Positions 41,393-53,962 of a stretch of 64,000 nt of DNA are shown here, one piece after another. The number at the start of each line of letters is the position of its first letter. Position 1 is the first letter of the stretch. The stretch comes from Tethya wilhelma. Its lineage: Eukaryota > Porifera > Demospongiae > Tethyida > Tethyidae. A program made the translations under genes and the position numbers. Location of the stretch: contig CAXIPT010000005.1 of assembly GCA_964030475.1 (NCBI GenBank), positions 5,837,087 through 5,901,086 of the forward strand, written 5' to 3'. Below the pieces are notes generated by a model. It saw only the letters and a list, made by a program, of their open reading frames with translations. It was not told the origin of the DNA and ran no database searches.

Positions 41393-43860
41393 GTTTAAAC
41401 AAAACAACAAAAAAAGAAACAGTCTCCTCCCCTTCTCCTCCTCACGTACCTGCCCTGAGGAAGGTTCATTGATGTGGGCGATGGTGTCTGGGTGGAGCTT
41501 GTTGATGATCTGACACAGGATGACTCCATCTGACACCCATTCACCTATGTCGTCAACTAACTGGACACCGAGCAAATTCTCTACAGCCTATTAAAAACAA
41601 TGCCAAAAAAACACCTTTAAATAGTTAGAAATATTGAAATAAATTGTGCTATAATACCATGCAAAGGGAAGTCTTTGGGTGTAAACAACTACTCACCAGA
41701 GAGTACTCATTCTTATGTTCTAGAAGTTCAACCATCAATTGATCTACAAAACACCAGACCTACCGCACATGCTCACCTTCTTGACGTGTTTGTTCTTCTC
41801 CAGTATGATGTTCATCTGGAGCTGTTGACGTCGTATGGTGTAGTTAGGATCGCTCTCCTTCAAGAACTTGAACACATCCTTCTCTTTCTTTCTCCTTGGA
41901 GACGGTAGACTGGACCATGTGACCTTTGGTGAACCCTTGGGAGAGGGGGAGTGGACTGGTTCCTTGGCATCGGAGAGAGAAGGGAGACGCTTCTTGACTG
42001 ACGTGGGTGAGCCTTCCATTTCCATGATCTCTAAATCAGGCACACCATCTCCAGGCACTGCAAGAACAGGTTAATGAAGTACCAAAATCATACAGATGTG
42101 ATAATGGACAAGTAAGAAATTCTTAGAGAAATCGATAATAGCTAAATTTAAAGAATTTGGAACAGTTTTGATCAATAAAATACAAACAAGAAGAAATAAA
42201 CATTTGTATTGGGGCATTTGGTATAACTCAAGGACCTCATTCTATATAATGCCCACCTGAGTTGTCTTGGACGGGCAACTGGGAGGGTCTACTGTTGGCA
42301 GCTGTTGAGAGGTTCTCAGCCGAAGAGAACTTGGCATGAGGTTCAGGCTCACCGTTGGTGGCCGTGAGGAGGTTGTCCAAGGAGTGGAAGGTGTTCTTCT
42401 GCACATATAACATGAAACAAATGAAATTATGTACATTCATAATGTACTATACTGGCAGTACATTAGTACATTATACTAGCAGTAAACTTAATGCAGGGAA
42501 ATTGCCTTATGCACATTCACTGAAAGGTTAATATGGCATTTTGCATCTAATTGTGCAGCTTTAGTGCTAATGGCTAGAGTTCTGTGTTTCAAAAATCAAA
42601 CTTCTGTTGAAGTATTAGAGTCAACAAGCCTAACATCCAATTTTGCTGTGGCATAGAAATAGTTGAAGTCACTAGAAAGCTTAATAATGTGTACACAAAG
42701 CTAAATCTCTTCAAGCTGATCGCAATGGTACCAACCCCAGCTCAATACGACCTTCCTAGACCGAGATATGACTACATAACTACAGCCATAAAATAGCTAT
42801 GGAGAGGAAAAAAAAAAAGGTTGAGCGGGGATTTCCAGTACGAGCCTTGACCTTGTCATTACGACTGTGCTAGCGCTGCACGGTCAAGGGGGCCGAAGCC
42901 TTTACATCGTACCTTCCATCCCTTTATCCCACCTACCCCGTACACGGCATGCCAGTCACAAAGGCGCTATGACTGACATAGGTTCTGCGAATAGGTGGGG
43001 CTCAACTATATGCTCAACCATAGATATTATAGACTACGTGACCACGTGGTCACGTAGTCTATAATATAGCGCCTAGATATCTTCATGCCTTCTTCATGAA
43101 GAATCTCAGGAAGTATATCAAAGGATCTCTATCATAACAGAGTGCAGGGAAATTGCCTCGAAAAGATTTATGTGCATTCAAAAGCAGTCTGTTAAGCTAG
43201 CTAGAATCAGTGATTGTGCAGCAATTCACAAGCAATCGTGATCATTCTGCAAGAGTAACAGAATTCTGTGCATGTTTTATAGTGCTTGCATGGTCAGTAA
43301 CATCGACTGGTAAAGGTCATCAAATTCAAATCATGACAAATGCATAACTGTATAATTATATTACCAAATTGGCACCATTTTCATGCCGTGTTATGATGCT
43401 TAATTGGCTGCTACTTCCACAATTTTCGACCCTGCATGACTACATGCCTTGTGCTAAGACGCTTGGCAAATATAGCTTTAGAGAAAGGCATTTTGCTAAC
43501 TTTCTGTAGCATAAAAATTTGGAGCAATACAGTATAAGTATACATATAAATTATGTTGAGTCTTGATATAATTGTATTATAGCATGCTCATTAACTTTTG
43601 TTGCATCAATGAATTACTATAACGCTCAGAACTATGTATGTTATTTGTATATACAGTTACTAATATCAATATACACACAGTGACAGTTTTCAACCCTTCA
43701 CCTGCAGACACAACCATCGCGGTTCTCACAACATTGTGTGCCCACTGACGTACCTGTTCCTTGGGCGTGGAGGGCGAGGCAGGTGGGGTCTCATTGGTCG
43801 GGGTGATGCTCCCCTCACGATCACTGTCACCGTCCGCTCCACTGCTGGGAATGGTGAGAC
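41084..43860 (-). CDS. Calponin-homology domain protein, probably LRCH-like, 5' end missing
   Basis: Exons 43860-43754, 42398-42257, 42057-41777, 41743-41697, 41587-41450, 41332-41252 and 41182-41084 (stop). The last three encode a CH domain: VDDIGEWVSDGVILCQIINK then LHPDTIAHINEPSSGQ, NISAFIEACKKLKVPEEH, and a short C-terminus ending ETKPGNLI. Upstream exons are Ser/Pro-rich and disordered. A C-terminal CH domain after a disordered linker fits LRCH proteins, whose leucine-rich repeats would be in N-terminal exons not seen here. LRCH proteins scaffold DOCK GEFs in other animals. One junction is odd: between 41,777 and 41,743 only 33 nt lie, too short for a normal intron, and the phases do not close unless a 20-nt intron is assumed. 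A small sequence error is likely. The 5' exons may be lost at the join at 45,472. Confidence 0.65.
43024..43067. repeat. Perfect 44-bp palindrome
   Basis: ATATTATAGACTACGTGACC plus AC is followed at once by its exact complement, with no spacer. The arm matches the ends of the 140-bp element at 39,203-39,342, so it may be a TIR-TIR remnant. It lies in a long intron of the CH-domain gene. Confidence 0.85.
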
Positions 43861-43869
43861 CTTTAGGGG

Positions 43870-45131
43870 GAGGAAGGGGATCATGTGAGCGTCATGTGAC
43901 TACCAATGGAAAGGTAATATAATGTAGGTATGACATAATACACACAGTAGACTTGTTCTCCAGTCATTTAGCTTCCTTTACATGACAGAAATAGCCAGGG
44001 AACAAGGCTATACTACATGAAATCATGTTAGACATTCCCTTGTCAATAGATCTAAGCTTTGTCTAAAAATTGGCTAGTCAAAACAACTATGTATTAAGCT
44101 ACTTAATTTTCAGCTCAACAACTGCCTAGTTAAGTTCAAGTAGCTTCTGTGAAAAGGTTGATCCATAAACTCTTTGGTTTAGCATATACTATCCAACATG
44201 CTATTGATTGATGTTAGTAAGTCTCTTTCTGTCTATCCCATTGCCAAGCCCATTGACCATATGGGAATGGAGTTGCTAGGCAATGTGAGGCAAACACATC
44301 CATATTCATGTCACTTTGTGAATGCTGCCACCCAACAGCCAGAGCACATGCAAGCCAACCATCTCCCAGTGCCAACAGTGAGTTAGGACACAATTGCAAG
44401 CTAGCTACATGTACACAAGTACACACTCCATACAGAGAGTACATACAGGGGGTATATGGACATGCTCAACTGCTGAATTCACAACATATTGTAGTACAAT
44501 GAAAAAAGGGGTGAATTTAACTGACATACAACCATTAGGGAAATTAAAATGAGTGTAACTAATAAGAGCATACAATATACACTACAGGAAGGCTGCTGTA
44601 ACTAAAGAGTGTAGGAACTGAGCTACCATTGGGCCTATCCCAGCACAACAATTTCAATCTGCCACCCAATGAAATGGTGGACATTTAACCAGGTTTGACA
44701 AGGAGGTGGGTTGCAAAAGAGAACCATTTGATATACCACGATAATCTATCAACTATTCACACCTCTATATACGTGACTCGCCATTTTACACCTTTTTTAC
44801 CTACATTTTACCGACACACACACAGGGAGAGGGTAACTATGGCAATCAATCTCTCTTGAGGAAAACACAATTAGACTGGACAATTATGTGGGTTCGCCCC
44901 ATTGAAATTGTCACCCATTATAGCTACAACAATGGCAAACATGTCGTGAATGTGTGCATGTGACAAAGAGCTCAATGGCACATTCCTATGGCTTCACTTC
45001 AAGTGTATTCATGACTTGGAAAAATTCTAAATGGAGCCCACCACCACAATGTGTGTGTGAAATATACACAATAGTGATTCATTGACATATGGTTATGGTT
45101 TACTGCCAGTATTTCCAGAGCATCTGAAGTC

Positions 45132-45168
<37 letters not shown>

Positions 45169-45470
45169 GTGGTTAGACCATGCTTTGAAACATAACCCTT
45201 CGAGAAATAAAATTACTGTACCACTAGTAAAAATATGCGTACACACACACACACACAGACGACAGACAAAGCAAACCAAGTAACAGCTGCTGTAGAATAA
45301 ACATGCCACACGCCACACACACCTATAAACCCATGCGGATATGGAATTTTTCTAAGGCAAAATTTTTGCACACATACACACGCACATTTGTCAGATTTTA
45401 TGACGCTCTAAGCAAATAGAAAAAGGGATTTATACTGCAGACCATCACACACACACGTACACACACACAC
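43870..45470. other. No gene seen; microsatellite-rich stretch ending at a contig join
   Basis: The stretch holds (CA)n tracts at 45,133-45,165 and 45,241-45,257 and near 45,452-45,471, and an N at 45,472. Short open frames on both strands lack protein-like composition. It may be intron of the CH-domain gene. I found no leucine-rich repeat exon in it. Confidence 0.5.
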
Positions 45471-45472
45471 AN

Positions 45473-46627
45473 TACGGCACAATTCAGCCAACTGTTAGCA
45501 GATCTAGTGATACATAAGAGTTCCATTCTCCTAGATCCTACCGGCATTTAAATAATTAAAGAATGAATAATATTATACCACTGCACAAATACAGCATAAT
45601 TGACATTCAGTAAGGTCCCGAACATAGTAAGCACCCATAATTATACACATATTTCACAAAAAGACTCTATGAATATTGGACAGATCCAGCAGGCGGCAAG
45701 GCATCTTAGGGATAAGAGTATGCATGATGTACCATAAATAAGTGGTGTATAATATCTATGGATGTACAGTGTAAGTATCTATTCGTAAAACTTTGGCATA
45801 ATATTGATTACTGCAATATTTACCTTGTCAATTTTGGCTCTCATGAGATAAGTTATCACTTAAGTCATGTCTTGGACAGCAACCTGGCACTCAAGGAGAG
45901 TAAGAATACTTTTATTGTTGGCCTAGAATGCCAGAAGAGCCGACGTAAATCTGAATCCAGTGCTTGATCAGATTGATGGCATAGCTATCATGGAGCACCT
46001 ACAAGACATAATACACAATCATGGGATATACATACACTATACAGTCCGGTGATAGATAATATACTCCGCAATGAATATAAGACCTTAATACACTCCGCCT
46101 AGCCTACACAGAGTGGCGGCCCAGACTATACACATACACCTTCGACGCTGAAATTTTATGCTTGTATCAGAGGTCTATACTTGACAAGTACAATGATCAG
46201 CAATGATAAAATTATCTTACCTTCCATATTTCTACATGGACAATTCGTTTTAATAGCTGAGTATGTGATGGAAGAGATCATTGACATATATAGTGGACAA
46301 TCTTCATCATCACGGTCAACCACCTCGTAATTTGGAATCACTACTCTCTACTGAAGTTCTCCAAACTCTTTCCCTTTGTCAAATTGCGTTCAGGGGAACA
46401 CAGCGCCTTCTTTACTAGGAGCCCATATGTCTCTATATGCGACCGACAAGCATAGGAGGGGCTAGCCACTGCATTCAATATTACTAGCGAAGTGACTATC
46501 AATAAGGGTCCGCTATCTTTTAATACGGTCTAGTCTACTATAGTATACTATGGTGGACAGGATAATACTGATCATTTTTCATATTTTTGTCAGTATATAT
46601 CCTGAAAATTACATGAGAAGCGGGTGT
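45473..46627 (-). mobile_element. 1.15-kb inverted-repeat arm A (partner 56,164-57,316)
   Basis: This is near-identical in reverse complement to 56,164-57,316. At its inner edge it ends CATGAGAAGCGGGTG and is followed by TAATGTT and beta-helix-gene sequence. The partner begins CACCCGCTTCTCATG and is preceded by TAATGTT and the other side of the same beta-helix segment. A transposon with TIRs of at least 1.15 kb and a 7-bp target duplication explains both junctions. Each arm has an open stretch (MIPNYEVVDRDDEDCPLYMS, ending RNMEG before a GTAAG donor) that might be a first exon. No transposase is recognised. Confidence 0.6.
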
Positions 46628-46819
46628 AATGTTATGCTCACCTGGTAGAAAACTGAGGACTGTGTTCGATTCAAACATGTCAGTTTTTTTTACAACATGC
46701 TGCACTTGAAGACACCTCTCCTTTTCACAGAATGATTCATGTTTATTTTCTTGAGACTCACAACACCAGACACAATCATGGGTAATGACCATGACAATCT
46801 TTACCATTTTTAGCTGCAA
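46628..46819 (-). pseudogene. 5' fragment of a second beta-helix gene copy
   Basis: It encodes NKHESFCEKERCLQVQHVV and TDMFESNTVLSFLPGEHNIT, almost identical to residues about 65-105 of the intact gene, and is cut by the long-TIR arm. Its upstream part (MVKIVMVITHDCVWCCESQ) is more signal-peptide-like than that of the intact gene. The next piece of the same copy appears at 56,163 on the far side of the element's other arm. Confidence 0.7.
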
Positions 46820-46839
46820 ACGCCCCGCTTTATATACGG

Positions 46840-48356
46840 TTAGATGGCCACCTATAATTAGATAATAAACTGAGAAAAATTGGAACTATGTTGCTTACGT
46901 AACCACAGTTTGATGATTAGCAAAAAGCACAGTTGTGTGTTTATGTGTTAGAGAACCATGCTGAAAAGACGGTTTACTAGTTTTTACTTGCGGCAAGTCT
47001 TGTGCCTCTGTGTTCTCTACAAGTGTGTGTTGGGTCAAATCTTCATTAGCTGGAGAATACCGCCGGAGGAGCGCCAAAGACTGAGTAAGAGAAATAACTT
47101 TACTGCAAAATTATAATTTTGTATGCCACATCAGTTCATGATTTGTCAGAGCAAGCACTAAAATCCTACTTTAGATAAAATTGTCAGTCAAGATACTAGG
47201 ATGTGTATATTATGACCTTGCCATTTATTTAGAATTTCTCTATAAAAGTTAAGTAATTTGGAGTCTTACAATTTAATGTCAAGACACAGATGAACAAGAC
47301 TATGATTTAAGCATAGATAATATACTGCGGCTAGTATATTATCTATGATTTAAGTATCTGGTAAAATTTCTCCTTTGCCTTTTGACAGTATCTCACAGCT
47401 CTACTTTGTTTTATTTATAATAGCTGATAATTTTCACGTAATTTTATGTGATGTAGGCTGCTCTGATCTTGATCAAAGAGTGCTTACTTTTTCCATTTAC
47501 CTTGAGCCTAGATAAATCATAATCCCCTTTAACTAACTCTACCCCTATGCTAACGACTCCCTAATTAGCCCACAGAGTGTTTAGCACCTTGTGTGTGAAT
47601 TGTTGAAGTTACAATACACTGTCGAATGGTTTCATTGTGCTCTAATTGCTTAGTGAAACGGCTCTCATTGAACATCAATAGCCTCTGGCTATATTTGTAC
47701 ACACACGTTGCAAAAATCAATGTGTTGTTCACTGATATTCCCATCTAGGTAAGAGAAGTAGTGTGTGTGTACTCTCAGTTACTATAGATAGAACTTATAG
47801 TCCATTCAAGTGGACTAATCTATGGGCTGGCTTAGTATTGACATTTTGTTTCCTATTGCCTGACCCTTTTGCAAGGTGTTGTTCATTTGCAAAAAAAAAA
47901 CTCATTTTACGTAAAAATGAATAAAATAGGTGACAGACTTCCATAATACTGCTTTGCTTTGTTTGTTTGTTTGTTTGTTGTGGTGATGTGTGTCATTGCC
48001 ATGGTAATTGCATTATCACTTCCCCTTTGTCACTGTGACCTATTAACACATCTACCCTAAAGTCCCTTAGTGTCCCTAAGCACTGAGTGTATATATATAT
48101 AGATCTGGGTGGAAATCAGGCTCATAAAAATCCTTTTCCTATCACACTCTCCAGCATTTAGCTGTATTCATTGCTTGTGTAAGCTTGTCTGCTTGAAGTT
48201 AGTATGTTTTTGCTTCCTCCTCCATTAGCTACAAGCTCCTGTCTTCTTTGCCAGCCAAGGTGGGTCCATTGCTAACTACCTAGTGCCCAATGCTATGAGT
48301 GTGTGTTTGTATTAATTGACGGACATTGTTTACGGGTGGATGGAATTTGCCGTTAA

Positions 48357-48357
<1 letters not shown>
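46840..48357. repeat. Segmental duplication, copy 2 (other copy 7,530-8,757)
   Basis: It matches copy 1 in order and orientation relative to the beta-helix fragment. It includes a palindromic insertion (47,312-47,347) and about 300 bp absent from copy 1. It ends in a (GT)n tract at about 48,359-48,398. A (CT)n tract follows at 48,572-48,623. Confidence 0.8.
47312..47347. repeat. 36-bp near-perfect palindrome inserted in segmental duplication copy 2
   Basis: CATAGATAATATACTG and CTAGTATATTATCTATG form the arms. The sequence is missing from copy 1, so it is a recent insertion or TIR-TIR remnant. A similar half, GATAGATAATATACT, lies near 46,052. Confidence 0.6.
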
Positions 48358-48399
<42 letters not shown>

Positions 48400-48576
48400 C
48401 ACCGGACCAGCTGTGCTATTGTTAAGTGAATGTTGGTATGTGGTGTTCATTGATTCATTAGCTTTGTGTGTTGAGAAGCTGTATAATATGCTTTCTATTC
48501 AATCTTGTATTTGGCTGATTTAGTTAGTGTGTAATTGGTGAAGCCAAGGAGGTGAGGTGGTCTCCATTTACCATTA

Positions 48577-48625
<49 letters not shown>

Positions 48626-48896
48626 CTCAAAGCATCCCAAGTCATGTTTCTCCACTCCTTTTGTTCGTAGTAGTTGTAAATTTGTTCAACATGTGTAGAT
48701 GTGTCAATGTAAAGTATTTCGCACTCGTACATGGTTTATATTTTATTGTAATAGTTCAACTACCTTGTAGTTTAAAAATCCAACAAACCATCTACTTGTC
48801 GGCAATTTCCTGTACGGTATTTCCACACATTAGATCCTTAACTTTAGGGTGTATTTTTACAACCAGTGGTTTGATGACTCAGTGAGTGAAAAATCC

Positions 48897-49072
48897 AACT
48901 GGTGCATCCCAGAGGAGGTACGACACGAGTGCGCCTTTTCTGAGCTGGCAAGTGGGGTGCACGTGATCCACTCTCATTGTGAAGTATTGTGGTCACATGA
49001 TTTGAATGTAATTAACAGACTTGCCAGCTCAGCAAAGGCGCACTCGTGTCGTACCTCCTCTGGGTGCATCCT
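48897..49072. mobile_element. Foldback element with about 56-bp arms
   Basis: The left arm (48,897-48,953) contains GAGGAGGTACGACACGAGTG and the right arm (49,017-49,072) its exact complement CACTCGTGTCGTACCTCCTC. The arms differ only by small gaps, and the loop is about 63 bp. The element could form a strong hairpin. It lies upstream of the RYK 5' exons. No coding sequence is present. Confidence 0.75.
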
Positions 49073-49079
49073 GTCTGTA

Positions 49080-50331
49080 CAATGTCATGTGAGACTGGCT
49101 CTGGTTGGTTGCTATGTGTTGCTAACCATTTCAATGGCTCTTTGTGCCTGTCATGATTCAAAAGGATATAATTGCATAGCTTGTACTTCTTAGGCAGTCT
49201 ACATGTATGGGGGTTTGTGGTAACACTCTCTAGTGTGTGCTGTGTCCATGGTGAGAGTATTGTAAGCAAATTACAGCTTGGATGTGTGGAGTATCATAAC
49301 TTAGCATTGTCCAGACATCTGCTTGTATCCCTTAGCTATTCATTGTACACTTCCTGATGAATGACTGTGGAGCTGATACTGATACAGGTCAGCATGCATA
49401 CTCACACACACACACACACACACACTGTTAGCTAGCTGCCTTGTATTTCAAAACCACCTTCAGTGTTTTGGGTTTATCATTCTAAAGTATGGTGGGTTCA
49501 GCCTTGTTCTGCTAATAATGCATTATTGCAAGTCAACAGGTAGTGGAACTAAACCACCCATCCCACACATTTGTAAAATCTGTTTCTGTTAAATTTTTTG
49601 CCTACCCTAGGTACACACAACAATTATTTAGTGCTGGCCCATAATTTGTACAACTCACCAATTAGATAATAACTACTAATTGCACTAATGATTAATTTCT
49701 GTTGTTGTTCAAGTGACAAACTAAAGATGTTGTTGCTATCTAGAGTCCCGGTATAGTAGCCTTGTAAACCAGGTCTTCCCTGCTATATGCTTATTGCTAA
49801 GCTTATTGCTTACTTATTGCTAAGAGCAGGCAAGTGCTTAGTCATATAAAGCACAGCCCTCCCTGCTGTGCTTAGCTCATTTCATGCTAGACTCTACTGT
49901 ACTAGTGACCTTGTAAACCAGGCTCTTCCCAGTTTGTGAGTCTAGCTGAAATCACCCACCCAATTGTCTGGTCATCTCTGTGGTGGGCCATCCATTAGTC
50001 ATCTTCCCTCACCAATAAGGTCCTCCATGGCTACCCCACCCCATGCCAGCTGTTAGGTGGTCAGGTGAGTGTACTTTATAGCTGCCTCCTCCTCTAAGGC
50101 TGTCTGTACAGGTGCACCTGTGTTGGTTGTTGCTCCGGAGTGGAGTAAGAATTCTTTTCTGGTGGGTAATTCAATAATGAGAGTGGAGTGAGGGTTTAGC
50201 CATACTCACCAGTCTGTCTTGTGGCTAATTTTAGCTACCAGAGTTGCTGTGTTTTTGTGTGTGTCTAAGAATAGATAATGGTTGTGGTCTCATGGTCAGC
50301 TAGATGTCATGTTTTCGGCTCCTCTGTGTGT

Positions 50332-50363
<32 letters not shown>

Positions 50364-50640
50364 TGAATTCAAGCTCGAAATTTTGTTGACTATACATTAT
50401 GTTGTTCTACTTGTTGCTCACATCTTTAGTGTATGTTCTTGGTGTTGTCAGTATGTGTGCTTGAAGCTTTAAGCGTGTTGATAGTTTAAACATGTCGAGA
50501 GTGACTATTGCTAGCACCTTTCTTTACACAGTCAACAAAACAAGGTGAAAATTACTAGGCTGTCTCTCTTTCAGTCAAACTGTACTTGCAATAGCTAGTA
50601 ATGTGTTAAAATTTATTTGAGCACTCAGCACTGAAGTGGG
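49080..50640. other. No gene seen upstream of the RYK 5' exons
   Basis: The stretch is AT-rich noncoding sequence with (CA)n near 49,404-49,425 and (GT)n near 50,324-50,362. Open frames are short and not protein-like. The RYK signal-peptide exon should lie here or further upstream, but I could not identify it. Confidence 0.4.
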
Positions 50641-50658
50641 TACAAGTGGGTTTTTATA

Positions 50659-50917
50659 TACCGTATAGCGGGAAATTTTCGCAGGTCCAAATTTTCGCGA
50701 TAAAGCATGTAGGAACGCTAGTTCGTTTTTTCGCGGTTCAAATTTTCACGGATTCTACATCCAGCAATGACGCACGTGCACACACGCAAGCACTATTCGA
50801 GTCACGTGTTCAAATTTTCACGGTCAGATCACCACTGCAAAAATTGCGAAAATTTGAATTCAAAAGTTTTTAGCAATTTATACGAAATATTGCACAAATG
50901 AAAATTTCCTGCTATAG
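50659..50917. mobile_element. MITE with TACCGTATAGCGGGAAA ends
   Basis: The left end TACCGTATAGCGGGAAATTT pairs imperfectly with the right end AAATTTCCTGCTATA. Internal AAATTTTCGC/GCGAAAATTT blocks are also inverted. It is related to the element in RTK-B intron 6 and ends about 57 bp before the first recognised RYK exon. Confidence 0.65.
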
Positions 50918-50973
50918 CATAAGATTTTGCATATGCACCCAAACACACAAACTGACTGTATGTTTCTCCACAG

Positions 50974-51203
50974 ACATACCAAATAACTCGGAGTATCTGA
51001 TTCTCAACAATGAGGTACAGACACCCTCGTTCAAACTCCCTGACCTGGCTGTCAGCACGGCTATAGCAATGGAGTGGACCATCAATGTGACCAACCAGAA
51101 CACTTTGGCAGAACAGGTAAAGAATTGGTTTATAATTTATTGTTGTTGTTTTAGATGTGCACACTCACGTATGCTCACACACTCACACTCACACACTCAC
51201 ACA

Positions 51204-51243
<40 letters not shown>

Positions 51244-52135
51244 AACTCACAGATCGTGGTGGCCTATGAATTCAAAACTACTTCCAATAACACTGCCGTC
51301 TTTGAAGAAGCAGTATTCAATGGAATTAGGCCTCAGGCACTCTTCAGTACGAGAAGTAAGTCTGCTTAGCTGGTATCATATGTATGGTAGTATGTATAGT
51401 GGGGATGGGCCTAATGTGCCATATGTACAATACAGAATATTCATGCTTATAAATTTCCAAGAAATGAAAATTAAACCTTCCAACCTTTTTAGAGGCTCTA
51501 TATATGAACTACAAAAGATCAAAATTTCATTACTTTTTGCAACACTGCCCAATCCTTCTTGGTTCATTTTACAGAGCATTGGATCAATATATGAAACGTA
51601 ACAGAGCATTGTATTGTATCTGGATCACCATTATGTTGTTATGACGCTAGGCTAGTGTGTAGCTAGTACTGCTGGCCATTTTGGCAAGGGTATTGTTGAG
51701 ATTATTTGAGCCTCAATTGTGCTCTATATTTGTAGTCATTTGGACTATTACAACAGCTCCCTTTGAAGTAGTGCATGGAACATACATGTGTGTGTTTGTT
51801 GCATGGAGCTTTTTGTGCTGTATAGGCTGCCAAGAAGTCCACCATTGTACGAGTCATTAGCTGCCCACACTCGCACTGTGTCTCATACACAAACAATGTC
51901 ATGGCCACTGAACTCTGTATACAGTACCAGGTCTGTTTAGCTTGAAGTTTTGGTGGAAAGGGAGTCTCTAACTCTCAGCCACTTTATCTTGTTTCAAGCT
52001 GTTTTTTTTTTTGTTTTTTTTTTGTTGTTGTTGTTTTTTTTCCCCTTCTTTCTTCCCTGCCCTGCATGTGTTGTACTTTCTCAGTTTCTTGTTCAGCCAA
52101 TGAACACACCTTGATATCCCACCTGATTATTATGT

Positions 52136-52183
<48 letters not shown>

Positions 52184-52403
52184 TGAAACCAACTGTAGAA
52201 TTTAACATCTCCTTTCCCTGCACTGGACGGCAGGAAGGATTTGTGGAATTCTTCGTGGACTTCAACACCACAGACATCGTGGGCAATGCCCCTTATCAAC
52301 ACCTCCTGGATAAGTTTGTCCGTTTGAATGGTACAAAGACCTGCAGCTGTACTCTGACGACCTGCTCCTCTACTGGTGAGAGAGAGAGAGAGAGGGAGAG
52401 GGG

Positions 52404-52434
<31 letters not shown>

Positions 52435-53511
52435 ATGTACTGACAAATGTCCTCTTCTTTCCATCTTTCCTTGCAGAGAGCACAGAGCCAGATGGAGAGG
52501 CTGGTTTCTTTAACAACAACATCTTCTTCATCAGCATAGGCTGTGTGGTAGCACTGATTGTGATCGTGGTGGCACTGGCAGTCTTCTATCACTGCATCAT
52601 GTTGGGCAAGTGGGCCAAGAACAGAGGGGATAACGACACTGAAGAGTGAGTATATATACTGATGAGTTATATGTAGTTTTACTGATAGATTACTGAGTTG
52701 CATGTAGTTTTACTGATAGATTACTGCATCATATATAATTTTAGGAATCATTTATTAAGTAGTTTACATCAGTTTTTTTTTTTTTTGGTTTGATTGTAGG
52801 AAGCTTGCTTTCTAAAAGTTTTATTTGTGCCATTGTGATAATGTTGTAGTAAGTTTTTACAGTGCCACTATAGTGTGTGTGTGTGGTCATTGGATTCTTG
52901 AAGTGTTTTAGCAATTAGTGTGGATAAAAAAAATCAAATTTTAAGCCTAATTACTGTTTATGATTGTGGTACAGATCCTTGTAAACTTCTATGCCCACCA
53001 GGTCAGACTTATGGCACCAGAGGTGTAGGTCCTGTACCATAATGTTGTTTGTTTATTGTTTTTGTTTACTGGTAATTAAGATAATTGTTCCTAATTAAAA
53101 TTTTCTTTATATAATTATACAATATATATAGCCATGATGTTATGTGTCTCAGGTGATATTGACACTGTATAATATGTTGTTGTTTTTAACAATTATTAAT
53201 TTTGTTTACATCTTTATTGCGCAGTCCCACAGACCTCGAGATGGAGGACATCTTCAACTACCCTGGCACACAACTTCACCGAACAGAAAATTCTGCCTTC
53301 GGCAAATCCATGTTACCGGCGTTCATGACCACACCCACTCACCCGATTCCCGGGCATTTCCCCATCACCACCCTCCCTGGCAGTCCCCAGCCGTCACGGA
53401 GCAGTTACTCCAAGCCAGCTGACATGAGCAAGAGTTTGAGAAGTCTGCAGTCTTTTAAAGAACTGTTTGTAGATAGGAAGAGGATAGCTATCGGACAGGT
53501 GATGAAGGAAG
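50974..53511 (+). CDS. RYK: RYK-type receptor, 5' half: WIF-like ectodomain, TM and juxtamembrane
   Basis: Exons 50974-51116, 51253-51355, 52199-52375, 52477-52645 and 53225-53511 join in phases 0, 1, 1 and 2. Translation gives SEYLILNNEVQTPSFKLPDL and AIAMEWTINVTNQ, then VVAYEFKTTSNNTAVFEEAV, then FNISFPCTGRQEGFVEFFVD and a C-S-C-T-L end. This is the order of the WIF domain that binds Wnt in RYK. A TM helix (IGCVVALIVIVVALAVFYHC) follows. The juxtamembrane segment ends FKELFVDRKRIAIGQVMKE with a one-base G overhang, which fits the acceptor phase at 9,177, where GVFCVVYDG continues the kinase-like domain. An open stretch at 51,833-51,936 does not fit the phases and was left out. The upstream signal-peptide exon is missing. 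Confidence 0.75.
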
Positions 53512-53519
53512 GTGAAGGC

Positions 53520-53630
<111 letters not shown>

Positions 53631-53962
53631 GAGGGGGTGGGAAGGAAGCTAGCAGTTGTGTGTGGTTGTTCAAGTGTCAGGAAGTTCATCATGTATTGAG
53701 GTGAGATCATGCCTGACTCTGTGGCCAATGTGGTTCCTGGTCATAATGTCACAGTGGTTGTAGTCATGGTTATGTGGTTATACCTTGTTGTTTTTCCTTG
53801 GGAAGCTAGTGTTCTTAATATTGATTTTTTGTGTGTAGCAAGAGATTTGATTTTTAAAATAGTCTTTTGAACATCTTCTCCAGCGCATCCTGAATATATA
53901 TATATATATATATATTGTTTGGGATATTGGAGCAAGTATATGTCTTTTGGTTTCACACACTC

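Noticed and set aside
51833..51936. Open stretch AAKKSTIVRVISCPHSHC with acceptor and donor, inside the RYK 5' half
   Set aside because: Its phase does not fit the preceding exon (one-base overhang) and the flanking exons join correctly without it. The second RYK copy lacks this segment.
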